From: Actinomycetes bacterium
GTDB taxonomy: Bacteria > Actinomycetota > Acidimicrobiia > Acidimicrobiales > Acidimicrobiaceae
Assembly: GCA_021792075.1 (NCBI GenBank)
Contig: JAJYVK010000047.1
Span: 1 to 8,844 of the forward strand
Direction: 5' to 3'
Length of the DNA: 8,844 nt
Below are positions 1 through 7,848 of the stretch, piece after piece; the first letter of the stretch is position 1; each line of letters starts with the position of its first letter. Both the position numbers and the translations under genes were made by a program. Under the pieces are notes generated by a model that had not been told where the DNA came from, made no database searches, and saw only the letters and a list, made by a program, of their open reading frames with translations.

Positions 1-2
1 AG

Positions 3-2126
3 GAGCAGGAGGAGATCATTAGCTTTTCCGAGCATCTGGCCTGTGCGCGCTGTGGCATCTCCTTCGATGAACTTGAGCCGAGAAACTTCTCTTTCAACTC
101 GCCCTTTGGGGCCTGTACAAGCTGTTTGGGACTGGGAACGAGGTTCGAGGTCGATCCAGAACTGGTAGTTCCGAATCCCAATCTTGCGCTCGTTCAGGAT
201 GCTATCGCACCATGGGCCTCCGCGCGGTCCAATTATTTTAGGCGCCTGTTAGCGGCGCTAGCCGAGCAGTATGGTTTCTCACTGAATGTTCCGTGGAAGA
301 ATCTTCCCGAAGAGGTGCGTGAGCTAGTCCTGTACGGCCACTCCGGTGCGCCGGTGACCGTGAAGTACACGAATCGTTTCGGGGCGAGTCGGAGAATCAA
401 CTTCAAATATGAAGGTGTTGTCGAGTACCTTCAAAGGCGGCATGCCGAGGCTGAAACTGACTATCAAAGGGACGCTGTGGAGGGGTATATGAGGCAGGCA
501 CCCTGCCACAGCTGCCATGGCGCGCGACTGAAGCCGGAATTTCTTGCGGTAACTGTCGGGGATATGAATATCTTTGAGCTCTGTTCTCTATCCATAAGAG
601 GAACTAGGGATACGCTGGGAGAGATTTCACTCAAGGAGCGCGATAAGCTTATCGCAGCTCCGGTTTTACGGGAGATCCTGGCCAGACTCGACTTTCTTCT
701 CGATGTCGGGCTTGACTATCTCACCCTGGCGCGCGCCGCAGCAACTCTTTCTGGCGGCGAGGCACAGCGAATCCGCCTTGCATCTCAGATAGGGTCCGGA
801 CTTACCGGCGTCCTTTATGTACTGGATGAGCCTTCGATCGGTCTTCACCAACGCGACAACCACCGACTGATCGATACGTTGATCAAGCTCAAACAGCTCG
901 ACAATACTGTCATAGTCGTCGAGCATGATGAAGAGACAATAAGGGCTGCCGATTACATAATCGACATTGGGCCCGGGGCAGGGGAGCACGGCGGCGAAGT
1001 CGTTGCCGCCGGTTCGGTAGAAGATCTTGTCAACGAGCCGCGTTCCATCAGTGGCGCGTACCTCGGCGGAAGAAAATCGATTCCGGTACCAAGCAGGAGG
1101 CGGGATCTATCCTCCGGTGAGTTGATAGTGAGAAATGCCCGGCAAAACAACCTCAAGAACATTGATGTGGAGATCCCACTCGGTGCCTTCGTGGTTGTCA
1201 GCGGGGTATCCGGGTCTGGCAAATCATCCCTGGTCAATGAGATCATTCTGAAGTCACTCATGAAGTCCGTCTATGGTTCGAAGGTCGTGCCCGGGCTTCA
1301 CGACGAGATCACGGGGGTTGAAAGAATAGACAAGGTCGTTGATATCGACCAGTCGCCGATTGGGCGCACCCCACGGTCAAACGCGGCAACATACACCGGT
1401 GTGTTCGACCATATCCGGCGTCTATTTTCCCAAACTCCGGAGGCAAAGGTGAGAGGGTATCAGCCAGGTAGATTTTCCTTCAACGTCAAAGGGGGCCGTT
1501 GCGAAGGTTGCTCAGGAGATGGAACCCTGAAGATCGAAATGAACTTTCTCCCCGATGTCTACGTGCCCTGCGAGGTGTGCAAAGGCGCTCGATACAACAG
1601 GGATACGTTGGAGGTCACCTTCAAGGGCAAGAACATCTCAGATGTGCTCAATATGCCTGCCGAGGAGGCTCTGGAGTTCTTTTCCAACCAGTCGTCCATC
1701 GTCCGCTACCTCTCGACGCTCGTTGAGGTCGGATTGGGGTACGTGAGATTGGGGCAGCCGGCACCGACGCTATCAGGTGGTGAGGCCCAGAGAGTCAAAC
1801 TTGCTTCGGAGTTGGCAAAGCGGCCGACCGGTCATACCATGTATATCCTGGACGAACCCACTACCGGCCTTCATTTTGAGGATATAAGAAAACTGCTTCT
1901 CGTGTTAGCGCGACTAGTCGATGCGGGAAACACTGTTTTGGTAATTGAGCACAATCTCGATGTCATCAAGACAGCTGATTACATCATTGACCTCGGACCT
2001 GAGGGTGGCGATCAGGGCGGATTGGTCATCGCTACAGGTACCCCTGAGGCGGTCGCCAGATCCGAGAAAAGCTATACAGGGGCGTTTCTGAAGACGGTTC
2101 TCGATATCAGGGACCCGGTTTCCTAG
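3..2126 (+). CDS. uvrA: UvrABC system protein A (excinuclease ATPase subunit), 5'-truncated by window edge
   Basis: UvrA is the cytoplasmic damage-recognition ATPase of nucleotide excision repair; it loads UvrB on damaged DNA. The reading frame is open from base 3, so 707 residues are visible and, against a usual length of about 940, some 230 N-terminal residues including the first Walker A lie outside the window. Seen in order: a zinc-finger pair (CX2C-X20-CX2C, visible residues 14, 17, 38, 41) with the family-typical SFNSPFGAC; a further CX2C before GARLKPE; the first ABC signature LSGGEAQR (747-770) and Walker B LDEPS (D at 825); the second Walker [10 protein letters not shown] (1203-1229); a second zinc finger CX2C-X19-CX2C (1500-1580); the second signature LSGGEAQR (1770-1793) and LDEPTTGLH (D at 1851). 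All key residues are intact. A start at the TTG at 126 would cut through the first zinc finger and is wrong. uvrC follows after 17 bp. Confidence 0.98.
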   Translation, partial: EQEEIISFSEHLACARCGISFDELEPRNFSFNSPFGACTSCLGLGTRFEVDPELVVPNPNLALVQDAIAPWASARSNYFRRLLAALAEQYGFSLNVPWKNLPEEVRELVLYGHSGAPVTVKYTNRFGASRRINFKYEGVVEYLQRRHAEAETDYQRDAVEGYMRQAPCHSCHGARLKPEFLAVTVGDMNIFELCSLSIRGTRDTLGEISLKERDKLIAAPVLREILARLDFLLDVGLDYLTLARAAATLSGGEAQRIRLASQIGSGLTGVLYVLDEPSIGLHQRDNHRLIDTLIKLKQLDNTVIVVEHDEETIRAADYIIDIGPGAGEHGGEVVAAGSVEDLVNEPRSISGAYLGGRKSIPVPSRRRDLSSGELIVRNARQNNLKNIDVEIPLGAFVVVSGVSGSGKSSLVNEIILKSLMKSVYGSKVVPGLHDEITGVERIDKVVDIDQSPIGRTPRSNAATYTGVFDHIRRLFSQTPEAKVRGYQPGRFSFNVKGGRCEGCSGDGTLKIEMNFLPDVYVPCEVCKGARYNRDTLEVTFKGKNISDVLNMPAEEALEFFSNQSSIVRYLSTLVEVGLGYVRLGQPAPTLSGGEAQRVKLASELAKRPTGHTMYILDEPTTGLHFEDIRKLLLVLARLVDAGNTVLVIEHNLDVIKTADYIIDLGPEGGDQGGLVIATGTPEAVARSEKSYTGAFLKTVLDIRDPVS

Positions 2127-2143
2127 TCGCGGCGTAAACCAAC

Positions 2144-4018
2144 GTGATCAAGCGCGTAGCTCCGTCTCAAATTCCTAATGCACCAGGTTCTTACCAGTTC
2201 AAAGATGGCGACGGCAGGGTTATATATGTCGGCAAGGCGACCTCTCTTCGAAATCGCCTTTCAAACTATTTTCAGCCGATAGCCAACCTACATCCCCGTA
2301 CTGCTGCGATGGTTTCAGAGGCGGAGTCCGTCGAATGGATTGTGGTCAACAACGAGGTGGAAGCCTTGATTCTCGAGCACAACCTGATCCAGAGATTTCG
2401 TCCCCGATTCAATGTGAGGATGAGGGACGACAAGAGCTATCCGTTTCTGGCGATAACGGCCGATCATGAATGGCCCAGGGCGGGCATTGTTCGAGGGCAG
2501 CGCAAGAAGGGGGTGCGTTATTACGGTCCATATCCGCATCAAGCAGCGATAAGGGAGATTCTGGATTTGATCCTCAGGACCTTTCCGGTCAGGACCTGTT
2601 CGGACTCACAGTTCACCAGGCATCGAAGACTTGGCAAGCCATGTTTGCTCTACCACATAGAGCGTTGTAGCGGGCCATGCATCGGTGCGGTATCGGCAGA
2701 GCGCTATAGCGCCATCGTTTTTGACATGGGACGATTCTTGAAGGGTGACACTAAGGAGTTCGTTAGAAGGACTCGTGAGGAGATGCTCAGAGCAGCCGAC
2801 GAACGCAATTTCGAACAAGCTGCCAAACTTCGTGACCGGCTTGCACTCATCGAGAAGGCGATAGAGAAGCAGCAAATGGTTGGTGGAGAGTCATTCAACG
2901 CTGACGTGTTTGGGCTGTTTCAGGATGAGATAGAGGCAGCCGTGCAGGTCTTTTTTGTGCGCAGGGGCAGGGTGGTCGGAAGAAAGGGGATCCTGGTCGA
3001 CAAAGTCGAAGATCTCGACACCGGAGCCCTTGTCGGTCAGCTGCTTGAGCAGTACTACTCGGAGACACCACTAGACATCCCATTGGAGGTGATTGTGCCG
3101 GTTCTTCCAACCGATTCAGCAGTTTTCGAAGAGTGGCTGAAAGGTCTGCGCGGCGCTCCGGTTCATATCAAGGTTGCCTCAAGAGGTGGGAAGCGAGCGC
3201 TAATGGAAACCGTTGAAAGCAATGCCGCCGCCGAGTTCAAAAGGAGCCGCATGTCAAGAGCGACAGATCACAATGCGCGGGCAAAGGCTCTTAGATCGCT
3301 TGCCGAGGAACTTGGCCTATCCCTATCGCTTTTGCGGATCGAGTGCTATGACATGAGCCATCTTCAAGGCACCAACTACGTTGGATCGATGGTGGTTATG
3401 GAAGATGGGATGTTGAAAAGGTCTGATTATCGTCGCTTCAAGGTGAACGTTGGTCACAATGACGACTATGCGGCCATGTACGAGGTCCTGAGGAGGCGTT
3501 TCGCACGGTTGACCGAAAGCGAGAAGGAGGCTCCAGAGCCTGGGATGGTGCGACAATTTGCGTACCCGCCGTCACTGATTGTCGTCGATGGGGGAAAGGG
3601 GCAGCTAACTATGGCCGAGCGTGCTCTTGCGGATTCGGGCTACCAAGGCAAAGTCGCCCTGATCTCGCTGGCCAAGCAGTTCGAGGAGGTGTTCGTGCCA
3701 AACAGATTTGACCCGATTCGAATTCCAAGGGGCTCAGACGCCCTCTACCTTCTTCAACAGCTACGAGACGAAGCTCACCGGTTTGCTATAACGTACCATC
3801 GCGAGCTTCGAAGCAAGAGCATGAAAGTGTCCGTCCTGGAATCGGTGGAAGGGATGGGGCCGGCACGGATCAAGAGGTTGTTGCGTACCTACGGCAGCAT
3901 AAAAAGGCTTAGGACCGTCCCATTGGAGGAGCTGGAGGGTCTCGGCTGGCTTCCTCAGGCGGTAGGACATAACGTTTTTGTGGCTCTTCACGGTATTCCG
4001 AAGCAAGGTGAGAGCTAA
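2144..4018 (+). CDS. uvrC: UvrABC system protein C (excinuclease dual-incision nuclease)
   Basis: UvrC makes both the 3' and 5' incisions around a lesion after UvrA and UvrB have marked it. The protein has 624 residues, normal for the family. Seen: an N-terminal GIY-YIG nuclease (about residues 10-95) with GSY at 15-17, YVGK at 28-31, R36/R38 and the metal-binding Glu E78 in EALILEHNLI; four cysteines C152, C167, C175 and C179 matching the conserved cluster reported to bind Fe-S; a UVR UvrB-binding helix pair (about 205-240); an RNase H-like 5' nuclease with likely catalytic D403 (ECYDMSH), D440 or D441, D482 (VVDGGKGQ) and H545 (DEAHRF); and C-terminal helix-hairpin-helix DNA-binding motifs (about 565-615). 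The GTG start is fixed by an in-frame TAA at 2135-2137. I see no good Shine-Dalgarno before it, so coupling to uvrA translation is likely. Confidence 0.97.
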   Translation: MIKRVAPSQIPNAPGSYQFKDGDGRVIYVGKATSLRNRLSNYFQPIANLHPRTAAMVSEAESVEWIVVNNEVEALILEHNLIQRFRPRFNVRMRDDKSYPFLAITADHEWPRAGIVRGQRKKGVRYYGPYPHQAAIREILDLILRTFPVRTCSDSQFTRHRRLGKPCLLYHIERCSGPCIGAVSAERYSAIVFDMGRFLKGDTKEFVRRTREEMLRAADERNFEQAAKLRDRLALIEKAIEKQQMVGGESFNADVFGLFQDEIEAAVQVFFVRRGRVVGRKGILVDKVEDLDTGALVGQLLEQYYSETPLDIPLEVIVPVLPTDSAVFEEWLKGLRGAPVHIKVASRGGKRALMETVESNAAAEFKRSRMSRATDHNARAKALRSLAEELGLSLSLLRIECYDMSHLQGTNYVGSMVVMEDGMLKRSDYRRFKVNVGHNDDYAAMYEVLRRRFARLTESEKEAPEPGMVRQFAYPPSLIVVDGGKGQLTMAERALADSGYQGKVALISLAKQFEEVFVPNRFDPIRIPRGSDALYLLQQLRDEAHRFAITYHRELRSKSMKVSVLESVEGMGPARIKRLLRTYGSIKRLRTVPLEELEGLGWLPQAVGHNVFVALHGIPKQGES

Positions 4019-4038
4019 ATTCGTTTAGCCTCAAAGAG

Positions 4039-4806
4039 ATGAGTGCGGAAGCCGGTTCACCCTTATATGACGAGTTCGATGAGATCGCTGCAGATCTCTG
4101 GCAACATAACGCGAAATGGTGGCAGGATGGTTTCACTGAAGGGGCAGACCCCGAATATGAGGAGCAGATAATTCCCATACTGGCCGAGAATCTCATCGGG
4201 TCTCGAACGGTCCTAGACATCGGCACAGGCGAAGGACAGCTGTCTCGCGTGGCCTTGGGCATTAGTGGGGTCGAGCGCGTCGTGGGAATCGATCCAACTT
4301 GGGAGCAGATCTCTGAAGCTCGGAGGCGATCTTCCAAAATTGAGTACATCAGAGCTGAAGCGTCTCAGGTCCCGTTTTCTGACGAGTCGTTCGATACTGT
4401 CGTTGCTTGCCTGGTGTTCGAGCATATAGCTGATCTGGCTGGCGCGATTTCAGAGGTGTCTAGAGTGTTGAAGAGGGATGGAAGCTTCTTGTTCTTTTTG
4501 AATCATCCTCTGCTTCAGACTCCGAATTCAGGATGGATCGACGATCAGATCATCGGGGAACAGTACTGGAGAATCGGAAACTACCTCAGTGAGCAGCGAA
4601 GCGTCGAGGAGGTGGAAAAGGATGTCTACATCCCGTTCATTCACAGGCCCCTTCACGTCTACCTCAATCTGCTTGCCAGCAGGTCTTTGCTACTTACGAG
4701 AATGGATGAGCCGCCGCCGCCGCAGGGCTTTCTGGATAAGGCGCCCGAGTATTACGATGCCGCGGCAATTCCAAGGCTGCTTTTTTTGAGGCTGAAGAAG
4801 GTCTAG
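4039..4806 (+). CDS. Class I SAM-dependent methyltransferase (type 11-like), substrate unknown
   Basis: A 255-residue soluble protein with the Rossmann methyltransferase fold. Seen: motif I VLDIGTGEGQ (residues 58-67) for SAM binding, the acidic ribose-binding D85 in GIDPT, the adenine-side region with A106-S109 and the VPFSDESFD stretch (111-119), and a post-motif segment FEHI (127-130). The N-terminus is rich in tryptophan (W21, W27, W28), which could form a substrate pocket. The C-terminal part has FLNHPLLQTP, EQYWRIG, FIHRPLHVYLN and a four-proline run (225-228), which are not part of the generic SAM fold and mark a particular subfamily. I recall similar proteins in Acidimicrobiia and related Actinobacteria, but know of no assigned reaction. 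ATG at 4039 is the only reasonable start, because the frame is closed by a TGA at 4009-4011; the ribosome site is weak. The gene lies 20 bp after uvrC. A small-molecule, lipid or quinone substrate is conceivable; nothing here decides it. Confidence 0.9.
   Translation: MSAEAGSPLYDEFDEIAADLWQHNAKWWQDGFTEGADPEYEEQIIPILAENLIGSRTVLDIGTGEGQLSRVALGISGVERVVGIDPTWEQISEARRRSSKIEYIRAEASQVPFSDESFDTVVACLVFEHIADLAGAISEVSRVLKRDGSFLFFLNHPLLQTPNSGWIDDQIIGEQYWRIGNYLSEQRSVEEVEKDVYIPFIHRPLHVYLNLLASRSLLLTRMDEPPPPQGFLDKAPEYYDAAAIPRLLFLRLKKV
4711..4722 (+). repeat. (CCG)4 microrepeat encoding four prolines in the methyltransferase
   Basis: Four tandem CCG codons encode P225-P228 of the methyltransferase. Runs of three or more prolines commonly stall ribosomes unless elongation factor P is present. 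The repeat is in frame, so unit gain or loss would change proline number without a frameshift. Confidence 0.8.
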
Positions 4807-4856
4807 GTGAGATCTTAAAGTTCACATCAGATTTTCAGTAGCGCTATGAGGTGTTT

Positions 4857-4860
4857 GAGG
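4857..4860 (+). promoter_or_regulatory. Ribosome binding site deciding the rapZ start
   Basis: GAGG lies 8 nt before the ATG at 4869. It argues for that ATG over the in-frame GTG at 4851, which would put the Shine-Dalgarno inside the coding sequence and add six residues ahead of the usual N-terminus. Confidence 0.7.
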
Positions 4861-4868
4861 GTGGTCAG

Positions 4869-5723
4869 ATGAGCGAATTTGTCATTGTTGCAGGAATGAG
4901 CGGGGCTGGCAGGTCCAATGCAGCGGCTGTATTCGAGGATCTGAATTGGTTTGTCATAGACAATATGCCACCGGCCCTTATATCAAAGGTCACCGAGCTA
5001 GTGAATCGGCCTGGATCCGAGACCGAGCGGGTCGTACTCGTTATTGGAAGAGGAGGTTCCGACTACATCGCGGAGCTTGAGCCTGAGCTAGAGGCTCTCA
5101 TTTCGTCTGGAGCACGTGTTAGAGTGCTTTTCCTCGACTCCTCCGACGAGGTTCTGATTCAGCGTTATGAAGGAACTCGCCGGCGGCATCCCCTAGGGGG
5201 AGACGGGCTCAGTGAGGACATCAGACGTGAGAGGGAGATGCTTGCTTCCCTAAAGGACCAGGCTGATATTGTAATCGACACTTCTGACCTGAATGTTCAT
5301 GAACTCCGAGACAAGATAGTCAGCTTGTTTGAGTCAGCCGAGCTGGATCCGGTTATGAGGATATCGGTGGTCTCCTTTGGCTACAAGTACGGGATTCCCA
5401 GAGATGTCGATCTGATTTTCGACGTGAGATTTGTTCCCAACCCGCATTGGATACCTGAACTGCGTCCACATACCGGATTGGACAAGGCTGTAAGAGACTA
5501 TGTCTTGGCGCAGAGTGAGTCGATCGAGTTCTTGAGTAAGCTTGACGATTTGTTCGAATTTCTATTGCCGGCATTTGAGAGGGAGGGCAAGTCTTATTTG
5601 AACGTTGCTATTGGCTGCACCGGCGGAAAACACAGGTCGGTTGTAATTGCCGAAGAGCTTCTGAGAATATTTCGTAAGAGGGGTTTTGATCCAAGGGTAA
5701 GCCATAGGGATATCTCGAGGTAG
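4869..5723 (+). CDS. rapZ: RapZ/YvcJ-family nucleotide-binding protein
   Basis: RapZ-family proteins are P-loop nucleotide-binding proteins. In E. coli, RapZ is an RNA-binding adaptor that controls GlmZ sRNA decay and thus glucosamine-6-phosphate synthase; in Gram-positives the homologue (YvcJ) binds and hydrolyses nucleotides, with a less clear role. The protein has 284 residues, the usual length. Seen: an N-terminal P-loop GMSGAGRS (residues 9-16), the DNMPP segment shortly after, a VLFLDSSDEVLIQRY stretch with RRRHPL, and the conserved C-terminal domain with SFGYKYG, DVRFVPNPHW (from residue 185), LRPHTG and GCTGGKHRS (249-257). The intact C-terminal domain is the part linked to RNA and metabolite binding in the E. 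coli protein. The end overlaps the ribosome site of the next gene, so the two are almost certainly co-expressed. No convincing promoter or terminator is visible in the 62 bp upstream. Confidence 0.96.
   Translation: MSEFVIVAGMSGAGRSNAAAVFEDLNWFVIDNMPPALISKVTELVNRPGSETERVVLVIGRGGSDYIAELEPELEALISSGARVRVLFLDSSDEVLIQRYEGTRRRHPLGGDGLSEDIRREREMLASLKDQADIVIDTSDLNVHELRDKIVSLFESAELDPVMRISVVSFGYKYGIPRDVDLIFDVRFVPNPHWIPELRPHTGLDKAVRDYVLAQSESIEFLSKLDDLFEFLLPAFEREGKSYLNVAIGCTGGKHRSVVIAEELLRIFRKRGFDPRVSHRDISR
5717..5720 (+). promoter_or_regulatory. Ribosome binding site of yvcK inside the rapZ 3' end
   Basis: GAGG at 5717-5720 stands 5 nt before the yvcK ATG and lies within the last codons of rapZ. The start codon follows the rapZ stop by 2 nt, a layout typical of translational coupling. 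Confidence 0.7.
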
Positions 5724-5725
5724 CG

Positions 5726-6619
5726 ATGTCATTGCCGAATGGTAAGGAGCTGGTTGTCGCCATTGGGGGTGGACATGGTCTTGCGTCGTCTCTGAGGTCG
5801 CTTGTTCTAGCGGGAGCCTGCCCAGTTGGAGTGGTCTCCGTCGCCGACGACGGGGGTTCGAGCGGGAGGTTGAGGGAGGAGTTCGGGATGCATCCTCCCG
5901 GCGACGTGAGGAAATGTCTCGTGGCACTGGCCAGATCGGAGTCGGTATGGACATCGGTGTTCGATCTTCGATTCGACTCAGGTGAGCTGGCAGGCCACAG
6001 CCTAGGGAACCTTATCATCGCCGGACTGACGGAGGTGACGGGTGATTTTACAAAGGCGATCAAGCTGGCCCAAGAGTTGATTGGAGTGGAGGGATCGCTG
6101 CTTCCATCTGCGGTAGCTCCATTGACTTTGTGCGCAAAGGCTGGGGAAGAAATCATCGAAGGGCAAGCGAAAGTGGTTCAAACCAGTTGCATCGACAGCG
6201 TCTTTACGATTCCGGAGAATCCTCTCGTGCCTGAGAGCGTCCTCGATGCAATCGGTACAGCAAAAACTATCGTGGTAGGTCCCGGATCCCTGTTCACCTC
6301 AGTGCTGGCCGTGCTATGCGTTCCGAAGATAAAAGCAGCCGTCAGGGCAAGTTTGGCAAAGAAGATCTATGTGGTCAATCTCAGGCCTCAGCAATTTGAG
6401 ACACTTGGCTTTGACATCTCGGACCATATTCGGGCGTTGTTGAGGCATGGGTTTGTGCCTGACTTGATTTTGGCCGATAATGCATATATGGAACTTGGAG
6501 ACTCAAGAACCCTGTGCGAATCCATAGATGCGGAGCTGGTTGTTTGTTCCCTAGCCGACGAGTTCGGCGGTCTTCACGATCCAGAGCTTTTGGCTGACGC
6601 ATTCAAGCGGCTTGTCTAG
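5726..6619 (+). CDS. yvcK: YvcK/CuvA-family gluconeogenesis factor (CofD-like fold)
   Basis: YvcK (CuvA in mycobacteria) is a UDP-sugar-binding protein of the CofD-like fold that is needed for normal growth and envelope synthesis on gluconeogenic carbon sources. It is not thought to make coenzyme F420, although the fold is related. Seen in this 297-residue protein: GGGHGL (residues 14-19), VSVADDGGSSGRLR (37-50), PPGDVRKCL (57-65), GHSLGNL (90-96), VGPGSLFTS (184-192), and NLRPQ followed by DISDHIRALL toward the C-terminus. It is a little shorter than typical members of about 315-340 residues, but no core motif is missing. It is paired with rapZ as in most Gram-positive bacteria. The usual third partner, whiA, is absent at this locus and gap follows instead, which fits a functional link to central carbon flux but does not prove one. 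Confidence 0.95.
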   Translation: MSLPNGKELVVAIGGGHGLASSLRSLVLAGACPVGVVSVADDGGSSGRLREEFGMHPPGDVRKCLVALARSESVWTSVFDLRFDSGELAGHSLGNLIIAGLTEVTGDFTKAIKLAQELIGVEGSLLPSAVAPLTLCAKAGEEIIEGQAKVVQTSCIDSVFTIPENPLVPESVLDAIGTAKTIVVGPGSLFTSVLAVLCVPKIKAAVRASLAKKIYVVNLRPQQFETLGFDISDHIRALLRHGFVPDLILADNAYMELGDSRTLCESIDAELVVCSLADEFGGLHDPELLADAFKRLV

Positions 6620-6628
6620 TGCTATTAT
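6620..6628 (+). promoter_or_regulatory. Candidate extended -10 promoter element
   Basis: TG-C-TATTAT matches the extended -10 consensus TGnTATAAT at all but one base. It lacks a recognisable -35 at normal spacing, which extended -10 promoters tolerate. A start near 6635 would give gap a 5' leader of about 130 nt. This is a pattern match only. Confidence 0.3.
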
Positions 6629-6665
6629 GTTGGGTTTTCTGTCGAAACGGCTGAGCGCTGGACAA

Positions 6666-6693
6666 TTGATGTAGGCTTTAGCGAGATTAAAAC
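6666..6693 (+). promoter_or_regulatory. Weak candidate sigma-70-type promoter
   Basis: TTGATG (4 of 6 to TTGACA) and TAAAAC (4 of 6 to TATAAT) are 16 nt apart. A transcript would begin near 6700, leaving a leader of about 65 nt before gap. In an AT-rich stretch such matches occur by chance. Confidence 0.22.
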
Positions 6694-6739
6694 TTGAAGA
6701 TTAAAGATAGTCGTGGGCTTGCTTTGATTTGTGATGTAG
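6667..6739 (+). repeat. Direct repeat TGATGTAG x2 (65 bp apart)
   Basis: TGATGTAG occurs at 6667-6674 and again at 6732-6739, within the gap leader. It encloses the AGATTAAA repeat pair. The function is unknown; it could be operator sites or chance. Confidence 0.45.
6684..6705 (+). repeat. Direct repeat AGATTAAA x2 (14 bp apart)
   Basis: AGATTAAA occurs at 6684-6691 and 6698-6705. The start-to-start distance of 14 bp is not a full helical turn multiple. It overlaps the weak -10 candidate, so a regulator-binding role is possible but not shown. Confidence 0.45.
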
Positions 6740-7789
<1,050 letters not shown>

Positions 7790-7793
7790 GTAG

Positions 7794-7812
7794 TCGGCGG
7801 TGCCGTCGCCGA
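7794..7812 (+). other. GC-rich hairpin in the gap-pgk spacer
   Basis: TCGGCG (7794-7799) and CGCCGA (7807-7812) form a perfect 6-bp stem around a 7-nt loop, starting 5 nt after the gap stop codon. No T tract follows, so a classic intrinsic terminator is unlikely. An mRNA-processing or 3'-stabilising element that sets gap above pgk is a possible role. Confidence 0.5.
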
Positions 7813-7848
7813 TGTAAAGATAGCGCGAGCAGGGTTAGCAGGTACCAA

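Noticed and set aside
126..128. TTG at 126 as the start of uvrA
   Set aside because: The frame is open to the left edge and upstream codons encode the conserved first zinc-finger pair and SFNSPFGAC, so the gene simply enters the window from the left.
1499..1746. Two short plus-strand frames inside uvrA
   Set aside because: They are out-of-frame readings of the second zinc-finger region of UvrA, without ribosome sites.
3909..4349. 146-codon minus-strand open frame across the uvrC-methyltransferase junction
   Set aside because: It is opposite two convincing genes and has no family character.
4851..4868. GTG at 4851 as the rapZ start
   Set aside because: The GAGG ribosome site lies inside this stretch at good distance from the ATG at 4869, and the usual family N-terminus begins at that ATG.
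4807..4868. Promoter or terminator between the methyltransferase gene and rapZ
   Set aside because: I found neither a stable hairpin with a T run nor a -35/-10 pair close to consensus in these 62 bp.
5608..6156. 182-codon open frame on the minus strand
   Set aside because: It lies opposite rapZ and yvcK, whose motifs are fully conserved; its translation is Ser/Pro/Arg-rich with no recognisable domain, typical of an antisense shadow.
6633..6647. Possible terminator stem GTTTTC...GAAAC after yvcK
   Set aside because: The pairing is short, AT-rich and bulged, with no following T tract.
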